A DNA stretch of 32,925 nt from Methanohalobium sp. (GTDB taxonomy: Archaea; Halobacteriota; Methanosarcinia; Methanosarcinales; Methanosarcinaceae), in the NCBI RefSeq assembly GCF_018609725.1, contig NZ_JAHENT010000136.1:1-32925 (forward strand), written 5' to 3'. A model generated the notes under the pieces. The model was not told the origin of the DNA. It saw only the letters and a list, made by a program, of their open reading frames with translations, and searched no databases. Positions 24,371 to 32,281 of this stretch are shown here, piece after piece (position 1 is the first letter of the stretch; each line of letters opens with the position of its first letter). The translations under genes were made by a program, and so were the position numbers.

Positions 24371-25153
24371 ATGGAAGAGTTTACAAAAATATCAGAAAAA
24401 GATGTAACAAACGCTATAATAGAAAATTTTACCAGCGAAATATTATCCTATACTTCCAGTGATGTTATTGTTGTAGGAGGTGGACCAAGCGGTTTAATGG
24501 CTGCCAGAACACTGGCAAATAAAGGAATTAAAACACTGGTTATCGAAAGCAACAATTACTTTGGTGGAGGATTCTGGGTGGGTGGCTACCTTATGAACAA
24601 ACTTACTGTAAGAGATCCCGGTCAAAAACTCCTTGATGAAATAGGTGTTCCATATGAAGAAGTAAAAGATGGGCTCTATGTTGCTAATGCACCATCTGCC
24701 TGTTCAAAACTGGTATCATCAGCCTGTGATTCAGGAGCATTTCTCCTTAACATGAATAAATTTGATGATGTAGTCCTTAAAAACGACAGTGTAGCAGGTA
24801 TCGTTACAAACTGGACACCGGTATCAGCACTTCCAAGAGCAATAACCTGCGTGGATCCGGTAGCCCTTGAATCAAAATGTGTTATTGATGCTACAGGTCA
24901 TGATGCTGTTGTAGCGGAAACTTTGAGATCAAGGGGATATATTGATTTGAAAGGATTTGATGGGATGCATGTAGAACCATCTGAAAATGCTATTGTTGAA
25001 CAAACATCTGAGATATATCCGGGGCTTATAGTAACCGGAATGTCGGTTGCAACTGCATTTGGACTGCCGCGAATGGGACCCACATTTGGAGGAATGCTTT
25101 ATTCGGGTGTAAAAGCTGCAGAAATTGCAGAGAAAGTGATAAAAAGTAAATAA
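24371..25153 (+). CDS. thi4: Thiazole synthase Thi4 (ADP-thiazole synthase), cysteine-bearing type
   Basis: A 260-aa FAD/NAD-fold protein: VIVVGGGPSGLMAARTLA is the dinucleotide motif (Gly36-Gly41), then NNYFGGGFWVGG, VIDATGHDA, and the C-terminal MSVATAFGLPRMGPTFGGMLYSG. It makes the ADP-thiazole precursor of thiamine from NAD, glycine and a sulfur source. At the position of the yeast sulfur donor (SCMDPN) it has ITCVDP, with Cys160. Characterised methanococcal enzymes have His there and use free sulfide. Cysteine suggests self-sacrificing or Haloferax-like chemistry, although activity with sulfide cannot be excluded. GAGGTGA precedes the ATG. Two operators sit at its promoter, and thiI follows 96 bases later. 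Confidence 0.93.
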   Translation: MEEFTKISEKDVTNAIIENFTSEILSYTSSDVIVVGGGPSGLMAARTLANKGIKTLVIESNNYFGGGFWVGGYLMNKLTVRDPGQKLLDEIGVPYEEVKDGLYVANAPSACSKLVSSACDSGAFLLNMNKFDDVVLKNDSVAGIVTNWTPVSALPRAITCVDPVALESKCVIDATGHDAVVAETLRSRGYIDLKGFDGMHVEPSENAIVEQTSEIYPGLIVTGMSVATAFGLPRMGPTFGGMLYSGVKAAEIAEKVIKSK

Positions 25154-25249
25154 TCGTTTTTCCTAATTGTAGTTAAACGAATTATTTTATTTGCTGGTAT
25201 CATTCTGATACTGGTTTATTTATCACTATATTAAAACGGAGGTTTTTCA

Positions 25250-26350
25250 GTGACCGATTACTGGCTTGTGAGATATTCAGAGATTTTTTTAAAATCAAAC
25301 CATGTACAAAAACGGTGGGTCAATAAACTTGTAGATAATATATACAAACATATCCCTAACTGCCATGTCAGAACTGAAAGAGGAAGGATATGGCTTTATG
25401 GTGATGTAGAGCCTGAAAAGCTAAAAAATGTTTTTGGCATAAGGTCATATTCTCCTTGTATCTATTGTTCACTCGACGAATTAAATGAATGTTTACTTGA
25501 ATATTGTGAAAAAAAAAACCTTGGTGATGTACAAACTTTTGCACTTCGCATCAAACGTGTAGGTACTCATGATTTTTCATCACAGGATAAGGCAAGGGAG
25601 CTGGGTAATTTAATAAGGAAACATTATCCACATCTTAAGGTAGACCTTGATAGTCCAGAAAAGGAGATATTTATAGAAATAAGAGACAGTGATTGTTATC
25701 TGTTTTCTGAAAAAATAGCAGGTCCTGGAGGCATACCACTTGGTGTAGAGGGTAGCCTTGTTGCTTTAATGTCTGGAGGTATTGATTCACCTGTTGCCGC
25801 TTATATGATGATGAAACGTGGATGCAGTATTATACCTATCTATGTGGACATAGACCCGTATCTTGGAGAAAAAGGGAAAGAACGTGCATTTAAGGTTGTG
25901 GATGCTCTCAAGCAATATCAACCTGGTATAGAACTTGAAGTAATTAGTGATGATTACCTCTACAATGCTAAAAAAATACTTAAACAGTATAATTCTGATA
26001 AATACACCTGCCTTATGTGTAAACGTCGGTTATACCGGGTTGCAGAAGGTTTAGCGAACAAATACGGAGCACTGGGTATTGTAACAGGGGATTCACTTGG
26101 TCAGGTTGCATCTCAAACACTTGACAATCTTTATGTACTGGATGAAGCTACAAATCTACCAGTCTATCGACCGCTAATCAGTTTTGATAAAGAAGAGGTA
26201 ATTGATATTGCACGCAGGATAGGAACATACTCATTATCTACTATATCTACTGGTGGTTGTGGAGCTGTTCCTGAAAAACCAGCGACAAAAGCTAAATTAG
26301 ATATTGTAAAATCTTTTGAAAATATGTATAATGAACAGTTTAAGGTATAA
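25250..26350 (+). CDS. thiI: tRNA 4-thiouridine synthase ThiI (without rhodanese domain)
   Basis: A 366-aa protein with an N-terminal ferredoxin-like/THUMP region (to about residue 165; FALRIKRVGTHDFSSQ) and a PP-loop AMP-forming domain (LMSGGIDSPVAAYMM, residues 173-187). TCLMCKRRLYRVAEGLA and ALGIVTGDSLGQVASQTL are further ThiI signatures. Length ends after the PP-loop domain, so the rhodanese domain of the enterobacterial protein is absent, as usual in archaea. It adenylates U8 of tRNA and inserts sulfur. The start is GTG with a strong GGAGG seven bases ahead. NifS in this window is a possible persulfide donor. Confidence 0.93.
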   Translation: MTDYWLVRYSEIFLKSNHVQKRWVNKLVDNIYKHIPNCHVRTERGRIWLYGDVEPEKLKNVFGIRSYSPCIYCSLDELNECLLEYCEKKNLGDVQTFALRIKRVGTHDFSSQDKARELGNLIRKHYPHLKVDLDSPEKEIFIEIRDSDCYLFSEKIAGPGGIPLGVEGSLVALMSGGIDSPVAAYMMMKRGCSIIPIYVDIDPYLGEKGKERAFKVVDALKQYQPGIELEVISDDYLYNAKKILKQYNSDKYTCLMCKRRLYRVAEGLANKYGALGIVTGDSLGQVASQTLDNLYVLDEATNLPVYRPLISFDKEEVIDIARRIGTYSLSTISTGGCGAVPEKPATKAKLDIVKSFENMYNEQFKV

Positions 26351-26399
26351 TTTGCCTTATTCACTATTTTTATATACCAAAAAACCATTGCATTAAATG

Positions 26400-26413
26400 T
26401 TCACAATTGTGAA
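26400..26413 (+). promoter_or_regulatory. TTCAC-N4-GTGAA operator at the tRNA-Cys promoter
   Basis: TTCACAATTGTGAA is a perfect 14-bp palindrome ending eight bases before the mature tRNA-Cys. A TATA box (TTTTTATATA, about 26367-26376) puts the predicted start near 26400, at the operator's edge. It is the best copy of the motif in the window. Confidence 0.68.
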
Positions 26414-26421
26414 ATCCAGAT

Positions 26422-26492
26422 GGCTGGGTGGCAGAGTGGCTATGCATCCGACTGCAGATCGGGTTACGTGAGTTCGATTCTCACCCCGGCCT
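26422..26492 (+). tRNA. tRNA-Cys (anticodon GCA)
   Basis: Acceptor GGCTGGG pairs with CCCGGCC (one G-U pair), with discriminator U73 as expected for tRNA-Cys. The anticodon arm is CCGA-CTGCAGA-TCGG with anticodon GCA, and the T arm GTGAG-TTCGATT-CTCAC is perfect. CCA is not encoded. TTTTT follows at once. The radical SAM gene starts 26 bases later. Confidence 0.94.
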
Positions 26493-26518
26493 TTTTAACT
26501 AAAATAGGATGAATCAAT

Positions 26519-27535
26519 ATGTATGAAATTGATAATTCTGATTTGGAGCTTACACCTGAAATCAAAGCATTTCTTGTAAGTATTGGGTCTGTACAGGTTG
26601 ACCTTTCAATTGAATTACCTGGACATACTACAACCGCAACTGCAGGACCGGGAGCAGGTGGAACATCTATATTTTTCAAATCCAACAATAGAAGAGTCCG
26701 TTTGTCCATCAACAATAAATCTCCTCTTTATCTTACAGAAAATGAAAATGTTGCAACTATAAGCTATAGAGGAAAACCGATTGTACGTGGTGAACTTGAA
26801 AAACCACTCTATCATTGTCCAAAACAGGCTTACATTACTATTTCTGAAAGTTGTATCTACAACTGTAAATTCTGTCCAGTACCAGAAATTCCTGGTGATG
26901 TAAAGGATACTGATACAATTTTAAAAATGGTTGATGAGGCGTATTCAACCGGTGAATTGGAGGCGGTGTCTCTTACCAGTGGGGTGGCGGAATCTCCGTA
27001 TAGGGAAGTAGAAAAAACAACAGAAATCGTAAAACAAATTTCAAAACGTTATGATATACCCATTGGAGTATCAGTTTATCCCACATGGACATCTACACAT
27101 GACCTTTTTGAAGTAGGTGCAACGGAAATCAAGTACAATGTAGAAACCATGGATATGTCGGTTTTTAAAAAAGTATGTCCAGATTTTGATTTAAGGCATA
27201 TACTTGATTCACTGGATGAAGCGGTAAATATTTTCGGTAAAAACCGCGTTTCTTCTAATTTCCTCATTGGATTGGGTGAAGATGATGCATGTGTCAAAGA
27301 AGGTGTAACTTTCCTTGCAAAAAAAGGTGTAATCCCGGTGTTGAGACCTGTATCCCCTGCATCATTACAAAGGAATGAAATATCTGCTAAAAGACCAGGA
27401 TTTGAGCGATTGTTGAAATTATCTCAAATGTCAAAGGATATCCTTGATAAATATGGATTAAGAGCTGATAGAGCAAAAACGATGTGTGTTCCTTGTACAG
27501 GTTGTGACATAACACCACACCATGATATCAGATAA
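26519..27535 (+). CDS. Radical SAM protein, biotin-synthase-related (COG2516-like)
   Basis: A 338-aa protein with the radical SAM cluster motif SCIYNCKFCP (Cys112-x3-Cys116-x2-Cys119) after a roughly 100-residue N-terminal extension that contains a glycine-rich TAGPGAGGTS. EIKYNVETMD and SSNFLIGLGED are the middle-barrel motifs of the BioB/HydE-like group. The C-terminus carries a CxxCxxC (Cys323, 326, 329; CVPCTGCD) that could ligate a second Fe-S cluster. The substrate is unknown. I believe it matches the archaeal 'biotin synthase-related' COG2516 group. AGGATG precedes the ATG. It follows tRNA-Cys closely and could partly depend on its regulated promoter. Its last eight bases overlap the end of the convergent fdhD gene. 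Confidence 0.85.
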   Translation: MYEIDNSDLELTPEIKAFLVSIGSVQVDLSIELPGHTTTATAGPGAGGTSIFFKSNNRRVRLSINNKSPLYLTENENVATISYRGKPIVRGELEKPLYHCPKQAYITISESCIYNCKFCPVPEIPGDVKDTDTILKMVDEAYSTGELEAVSLTSGVAESPYREVEKTTEIVKQISKRYDIPIGVSVYPTWTSTHDLFEVGATEIKYNVETMDMSVFKKVCPDFDLRHILDSLDEAVNIFGKNRVSSNFLIGLGEDDACVKEGVTFLAKKGVIPVLRPVSPASLQRNEISAKRPGFERLLKLSQMSKDILDKYGLRADRAKTMCVPCTGCDITPHHDIR

Positions 27536-28286
27536 CGTTTATTCGTTTTTTACCTGTATAGATATTCATTTTCTTTCCTCTAACACGACCAATCAGGGTC
27601 ATCTTACACGATTGAGCTATATTTTTGGCAGTATCGGTTGTAGCTCCTTTGGATACTACAACAGGGACACCGGAAACAGCACATTTATAAACCATTTCTG
27701 AAGATATTCTTCCTGAAGACACAACAAAAGTGCTGGAAAAATCAATTTCTTTTTTTAGTCCGTAACCTATTATCTTATCAAGAGCATTATGTCTCCCGAT
27801 ATCTTCTGATATACAGAGATTTTCATCTTTTGAAAACATGCCTACTGTATGATTGCCTCTTGTTTTTTGATAAAGTTCTGAATCAAGGACAGTGTTAAGT
27901 CCATTGATAATCTCTTCAGGTTTTAGTATTAAATTGGATTCGATTTGTGGTAATTTTTTTGTATCCAGAAAAGTAGAAACTCCTCCACAACCGCTTGTGA
28001 TAGTTTTTCCGGAAAAAAGGATAGGATACGGGTTTTTTGTGTGAATATTGATTTCATTTTCATAAACCCGTATTGATTGGATTTCTTCATAGTTACCTAT
28101 TATTTTTTCTGTAAACAGGTGACCAATTGCAAATGAATCCAGCATATCGGGAGTTATCATTGCAGAGGTTGCATATCTGCCATTAATATAAACAGAAACT
28201 GGATATTCTTTAATGATTTCATGGCTGTTATAACTACATCCATTATCATCTATTGTTAAACAGTTGATTTTTTTTAACATATTCAT
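27528..28286 (-). CDS. fdhD: FdhD-like sulfurtransferase
   Basis: A 252-aa FdhD/NarQ-family protein: DSFAIGHLFTEKII, ITSGCGGVSTF, GNHTVGMFS, EDIGRHNALDKIIGY, FVVSSGRISSEMVYKCAVSGVPVVVSKGATTDTA. FdhD passes sulfur from a cysteine desulfurase to the bis-MGD cofactor of formate dehydrogenases. In E. coli the reactive loop is CxxC; here only Cys100 is present (SGCGG). Its likely client in a methanogen is formate dehydrogenase or formylmethanofuran dehydrogenase (inference). It is the last gene of nifS-nifU-larE-fdhD, starting six bases after larE ends, so the sulfur donor is made from the same transcript. Confidence 0.9.
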   Translation of the reverse strand: MNMLKKINCLTIDDNGCSYNSHEIIKEYPVSVYINGRYATSAMITPDMLDSFAIGHLFTEKIIGNYEEIQSIRVYENEINIHTKNPYPILFSGKTITSGCGGVSTFLDTKKLPQIESNLILKPEEIINGLNTVLDSELYQKTRGNHTVGMFSKDENLCISEDIGRHNALDKIIGYGLKKEIDFSSTFVVSSGRISSEMVYKCAVSGVPVVVSKGATTDTAKNIAQSCKMTLIGRVRGKKMNIYTGKKRINVI

Positions 28287-28292
28287 CGTTAT

Positions 28293-29096
28293 TTAAAGAA
28301 TCTCGTCCATACTACCACTGCGGTAACCCTCAATATCGACTGTTATATAGGTTATACCAAGATTTTTAAGTTCTGATACCACATTTTTTCTGTAGTTTAA
28401 AAAGGACTCCAGCTCTTTTTCCGGTATTTCTATTCGGGCTATTGCACCCTCACCATGTAACCTGACTCTCCCCTGGGTAAATCCGAATGAAGACAGTAGA
28501 TTTTCCGCCCTGTCAACATTTTTGAGTTTATCTTCTGTAAGGATTTCATTGTATGGTATCCGGGAAGCAAGGCATGCGGATGATGGTAAATTCCAGAAAT
28601 TATAGCCTCTTTTTTTTGCGATTTTTCGGATATCTGGTTTACTTATTTCTGCATCTACAAACGGATGTGCTATATCTTCTTCATCTCCGGCGGCAAGTCC
28701 TGGTCGATATTCACCAAGGTCTGAAAGATTTGTACCATCAGCTATACAATTAAATCCTATATTTAATGCATAGGATTTTAACAATTGTGATGAAGCCTTT
28801 TTACAATGATAACATCTATCTTTTGGGTTATTAACTATCCCGGATTTGCTAAGAGCTTTAAACGGTAATATTTCAAAATTTAAACCAAATTCATTTGCTA
28901 TTATTTTAGCCTGTTCTATACTGTGTTGGGGAACAAGCGGTGAATCAAGAAGTATGCACAGATGTTGGTTGCCGAGTGTTTCTTTTGCAACCAGAGAAAG
29001 CAGACTGCTGTCAACACCGCCTGAAAACGCTATAACCATTGGTCCTTTTTTAGCGATAACCTCTTTCAGTGTATCTACTGGTTCATAAGGGGTCAT
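28293..29096 (-). CDS. larE: LarE-type ATP-dependent sulfur transferase
   Basis: A 267-aa PP-loop ATPase: VIAFSGGVDSSLLSLVA (P-loop 25-30), CYHCKK (Cys95, Cys98), ADGTNLSDLGEYRPG, and SSACLASRIPYNEIL (Cys175). LarE adenylates a nicotinate-derived cofactor precursor and gives it sulfur, either sacrificing one Cys or through a [4Fe-4S] cluster in three-Cys versions. The CxxC plus a late Cys seen here fits the three-Cys type. No larB or larC lies in the window, so the client may be different from the nickel-pincer cofactor. It lies 24 bases after nifU in the sulfur operon. Confidence 0.87.
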   Translation of the reverse strand: MTPYEPVDTLKEVIAKKGPMVIAFSGGVDSSLLSLVAKETLGNQHLCILLDSPLVPQHSIEQAKIIANEFGLNFEILPFKALSKSGIVNNPKDRCYHCKKASSQLLKSYALNIGFNCIADGTNLSDLGEYRPGLAAGDEEDIAHPFVDAEISKPDIRKIAKKRGYNFWNLPSSACLASRIPYNEILTEDKLKNVDRAENLLSSFGFTQGRVRLHGEGAIARIEIPEKELESFLNYRKNVVSELKNLGITYITVDIEGYRSGSMDEIL

Positions 29097-29120
29097 TTTT
29101 ACTCTGAATGTTTTGGTTGA

Positions 29121-29534
29121 TTATTCTGGTTTTTCTTCTTCTTTTTCTCCCCATAGTGAAAGGTTCTGTTTTTGACGGTAATCGTTAATAGCTTTATGGA
29201 TAGCTTCTTCTGCCAGAACTGAACAATGCATTTTTATTGATGGTAGACCTTCAAGTGCATCAGCAACAGCTTTGTTGGAAACATCCCATGCATCTTCCAG
29301 TGTTTTTCCTTTTATAAGTTCTGTAGCCATGCTGCTTGATGCGATTGCTGCACCGCATCCAAAGGTCATAAATTTTGCATCCTGTATTATATTATCCTCT
29401 ATTTTGAGATACATTCGCATAATGTCTCCACATTTCGGATTACCAACTTCCCCCACTCCGTCGGGATTTTCCATTTCTCCTACATTTCTTGGGTTCATGA
29501 AATGGTCCATTACTTTTTTACTGTACATTGCCAT
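29121..29534 (-). CDS. nifU: Fe-S cluster assembly scaffold (NifU/IscU)
   Basis: A 137-aa IscU-type scaffold. The ligands are all present: Cys35 in GNPKCGD with Asp37, Cys60 in FGCGAAIASSS, and Cys104 in KMHCSVLAEEA. The LPSIKMHC segment is the variant of the LPPVK-type chaperone-binding motif. A charged tail (EKEEEKPE) follows. It builds [2Fe-2S] or [4Fe-4S] clusters on sulfur from the cysteine desulfurase encoded 16 bases upstream. GAGG precedes the ATG by nine bases. The full-length NifU domains (ferredoxin-like and C-terminal Nfu) are absent. Confidence 0.94.
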   Translation of the reverse strand: MAMYSKKVMDHFMNPRNVGEMENPDGVGEVGNPKCGDIMRMYLKIEDNIIQDAKFMTFGCGAAIASSSMATELIKGKTLEDAWDVSNKAVADALEGLPSIKMHCSVLAEEAIHKAINDYRQKQNLSLWGEKEEEKPE

Positions 29535-29550
29535 AAAATATTCCTCTTTA

Positions 29551-30729
29551 TTATTTTGTAGCCATAGGTGACATTGAACGTAACCGTTCGATTATATTTG
29601 GTACTACTGAAAGCACATAATCCACATCTTCTTCGGTATTTTCTTTGCCCAGTGACAGACGAAGTGAACCATGGGCAATTTCATGCGGCAGACCGCAACC
29701 TACCAGTACATGGGATGGTTCAAGTGATGCGGATGTACATGCACTTCCTGTAGATGCTGCAATTGAATATGAATCAAGCATAAGAAGTATTGATTCCCCT
29801 TCTATATATTCAAAAACAATATTAACATTATTGGGCAATCTCTCTGTCGGGTGACCACAAAGATGTGTTTTCGGTATTTCCAAAAGTCCATTTATAAGGC
29901 GGTCACGTAGAGCTTGCATCCTTTTGGCATGGTTTTCTATATCACTTGTGACACGTTCTATAGCTTCTCCTAATCCAACTATTCCCGGAACATTTTCAGT
30001 TCCAGCACGGCGCTGTTTTTCTTGTGCACCCCCGTGCATGAAATTGTCAATTTTAACACCTTTTTTTATGTAAAGTGCACCAGTGCCTTTTGGTCCATAG
30101 AATTTATGACCTGATAATGATAGCAGATCGATGTTCATATCTTCTACATCAACAGGCACCTGACCTATAGCCTGGACTGCATCAGTATGGAAATATACAC
30201 CATTCTCTCTTGCAATCTTGCCAATTTCCTTAATTGGCTCAATGGTACCAATTTCGTTATTTGCAAACATTACGGTAATAAGTATGGTCTGGTCTGTTAT
30301 CGCATCCCTGACATCATCTACATTTACATGTCCATATTTATCAACTGGTAGATATGTAACATCAAACCCCTGTTTTTCAAGCCACTCACATGGGTGTAGA
30401 ACTGCATGGTGTTCAATAGCAGTAGTTATAATGTGGTTTCCTTTATTTTTGTTTGCAAAGGCAACTCCTTTGATTGCCCAGTTATCAGATTCCGTTCCTC
30501 CACTTGTAAAAAACACACTGTCGGTTTTGGCATTTATCGCATTTGCTACCTTTTCCCTTGCTTTTTCAATTGCATCTTCTGACTCTTTTGCAATTGTGTA
30601 TGGTGATGATGGATTTCCGAAATATTCTGTAAAATATGGAACCATTGCATTTACTACTTCTGGATCTGTATATGTAGTAGCGGCATGGTCCATGTAAACC
30701 AATTTTTGTCCTTCTTCATTGTTCTGCAT
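29551..30729 (-). CDS. nifS: Cysteine desulfurase (NifS/IscS)
   Basis: A 392-aa class V PLP enzyme: YMDHAATTYTDPEV at the start, ETAIEHHAVLHPCEWL, LLSLSGHKFYGPKGTG with the PLP lysine, and STGSACTSASLEPSHVL with the persulfide cysteine. It releases sulfur from cysteine for NifU, and possibly for LarE, FdhD and ThiI. I choose ATG 30729, which has GAGGTTG seven bases ahead, rather than the longer in-frame start at 30747. It is the first gene of a four-gene unit with gaps of 16, 24 and 6 bases. A TTCAC/GTGAA-type operator and TATA box lie about 100 bases upstream. Confidence 0.95.
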   Translation of the reverse strand: MQNNEEGQKLVYMDHAATTYTDPEVVNAMVPYFTEYFGNPSSPYTIAKESEDAIEKAREKVANAINAKTDSVFFTSGGTESDNWAIKGVAFANKNKGNHIITTAIEHHAVLHPCEWLEKQGFDVTYLPVDKYGHVNVDDVRDAITDQTILITVMFANNEIGTIEPIKEIGKIARENGVYFHTDAVQAIGQVPVDVEDMNIDLLSLSGHKFYGPKGTGALYIKKGVKIDNFMHGGAQEKQRRAGTENVPGIVGLGEAIERVTSDIENHAKRMQALRDRLINGLLEIPKTHLCGHPTERLPNNVNIVFEYIEGESILLMLDSYSIAASTGSACTSASLEPSHVLVGCGLPHEIAHGSLRLSLGKENTEEDVDYVLSVVPNIIERLRSMSPMATK

Positions 30730-30825
30730 AAACAACCTCATTATCAATTATTGGTTTCAAATTAGTTATAATTTAATGTTGGTAAGCCAAAATCTTTATA
30801 CCATTAGATGTTTATAAGGTATATT

Positions 30826-30839
30826 ATCACAATTGTGAA
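30826..30839 (-). promoter_or_regulatory. TTCAC-N4-GTGAA-type operator at the nifS operon promoter
   Basis: ATCAC-AATT-GTGAA differs from the tRNA-Cys operator by one base. On the minus strand a TATA-like ATTATATAG (about 30846-30854) lies just upstream, so a start near 30825 would be covered. The gap 30730-31025 between nifS and the divergent HTH gene holds nothing else I can name. Confidence 0.6.
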
Positions 30840-31025
30840 TGCCATCTATATAATTAATGTGGTTTAAACGTTGTGGTAAGAGATGTTTTAATATAAACGC
30901 TGAAAATTTGTGGTAGTTAGTATATTTTATATAGCCAAAAATTATATGTCAGATGATATAAAATCTTATGTACCTACACTTCTGTGGATTACTGTTTACA
31001 TCCTTTAAAATAACCAAGTGATAAA

Positions 31026-31370
31026 ATGAAAATGAATACACCATGTCAGGTAATAGTATGGGACGTTCTTCCTGCTATCCGAGCGGCGCTTGCATCAGAA
31101 CTGGTTAAAAACGGAGTTTCTCAACGTAAAGTTGCAGAATTGTTTGATATGGCGCCCTCTGCTGTTTCGCAATATATAACCAAAAAACGGGGATATCGTA
31201 TTGAATTCGATGAAGATATTAAAAATTCTATAGCACAGCTTGCATCTGAAATTCAGAAGGGAACTGTAGATGATGTGTCCGACAAAATATGTGAAATCTG
31301 TAAACAGCTTAGAAGCAATGATGGAGGTTGTCCTACCAGTTCAAATAATAATGTAACACTGGTCAACTAA
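31026..31370 (+). CDS. Cys-rich HTH transcriptional regulator (COG2522-like)
   Basis: A 114-aa protein. Residues 14-60 form an Xre/Fis-like helix-turn-helix (VLPAIRAALASELVKNGVSQRKVAELF...SAVSQYITKKRG), close to the archaeal COG2522 pattern. Four cysteines surround it: Cys7 (TPCQVI), Cys89 and Cys92 (ICEIC), and Cys102 (GGCPTS). They could ligate an Fe-S cluster or zinc and make the protein a sensor. It is divergent from the nifS operon, whose promoter carries the recurring TTCAC/GTGAA motif, so it is my candidate for the regulator of that motif; this is inference from position and cysteines only. Its ATG has AAGTGAT just upstream. Confidence 0.82.
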   Translation: MKMNTPCQVIVWDVLPAIRAALASELVKNGVSQRKVAELFDMAPSAVSQYITKKRGYRIEFDEDIKNSIAQLASEIQKGTVDDVSDKICEICKQLRSNDGGCPTSSNNNVTLVN

Positions 31371-31538
31371 ATATCTAATATTAACTGGTACTTTTTCTGT
31401 CTTTTGGGTTTAATAATTTGTGAATGTCTGTGACCTCAATCAACCTGTAAAAATTTTAAAATATTCTTAATTGGGTTACAGTAAAATTACTGATAGGATT
31501 AATAATAATCAAGTAATATTTATAAGCAATATTTAAAT

Positions 31539-32219
31539 ATGTATAATATCTTTCTGATATTATGGGGTGTATCTATACCAAACAGGTCTTTTATTACATC
31601 AAAAAATATTCTGATTTTTTTATTGGTCATGGTTGTTGTAATTTCAACTTTTTTGTTTCTGGATTTTAAAGCTGCTACAAGTCAAACTAATTCTAATACC
31701 CAGTCCAATTCGTATTCTACTAACAATACTGGTATAAATTTTTCAAAAGAAGTATTTGTGTATATTGATGGTAATGGCAATATATCAAAAGGTACAGGTT
31801 CTGAGATAATAAAGGGTTTTAATAATGCAGGTATGCAAATATCCCAAATTGATGAATTCAAAAACAATTATCAAAAACCTGTTTTCATTGTAACAATCAA
31901 GAATTTTGATATTTTGTATACTCCTTTCTATTCAACAGCAAATATTGAAGCTTTTTATTTTTATTCTTCTGAAGGTGATACCAAATATTACAAGGGTTTT
32001 AAAAGAGATAAAAATCCGACTGTACGGTTTTACAGTAATGAATCAAAAAGCGGTGAATATATAAAACAGGGAGCACTTAGTATGAAGGATTCTACTAAAG
32101 GGATTATATCATTAAAAGCATATACCAATCATCTGGAAAAAAACCTTGCTACAAATGTTATCAAGAGTTTCCTCCCTGTTGAACAACAATGGAGACTAAA
32201 ATGGATGGGCCTATATTGA
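31539..32219 (+). CDS. Membrane-anchored hypothetical protein
   Basis: Up to 226 aa. A hydrophobic helix near residues 24-41 (ILIFLLVMVVVISTFLFL) is followed by a Ser/Asn/Thr-rich linker (residues 46-65) and a globular domain, so it is probably anchored with the domain outside. The domain has KEVFVYIDGNGNISKG, VFIVTIKNFDILYTPFYS and a C-terminal FLPVEQQWRLKWMG. I recognise no family. The start is uncertain: the ATG at 31539 follows a TATA-like stretch and may be leaderless, while a GGGGTG at 31563-31568 could serve a later non-ATG start. It stands alone, beyond the HTH regulator. Confidence 0.6.
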   Translation: MYNIFLILWGVSIPNRSFITSKNILIFLLVMVVVISTFLFLDFKAATSQTNSNTQSNSYSTNNTGINFSKEVFVYIDGNGNISKGTGSEIIKGFNNAGMQISQIDEFKNNYQKPVFIVTIKNFDILYTPFYSTANIEAFYFYSSEGDTKYYKGFKRDKNPTVRFYSNESKSGEYIKQGALSMKDSTKGIISLKAYTNHLEKNLATNVIKSFLPVEQQWRLKWMGLY

Positions 32220-32281
32220 TAAATACAGAAATAGTAGAATATTTTGAAAATTTTGACAACTATAGATAAAAGATTCACTAC

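Noticed and set aside
30218-30697. Plus-strand 159-codon frame opposite nifS
   Set aside because: nifS is complete and certain; no independent evidence.
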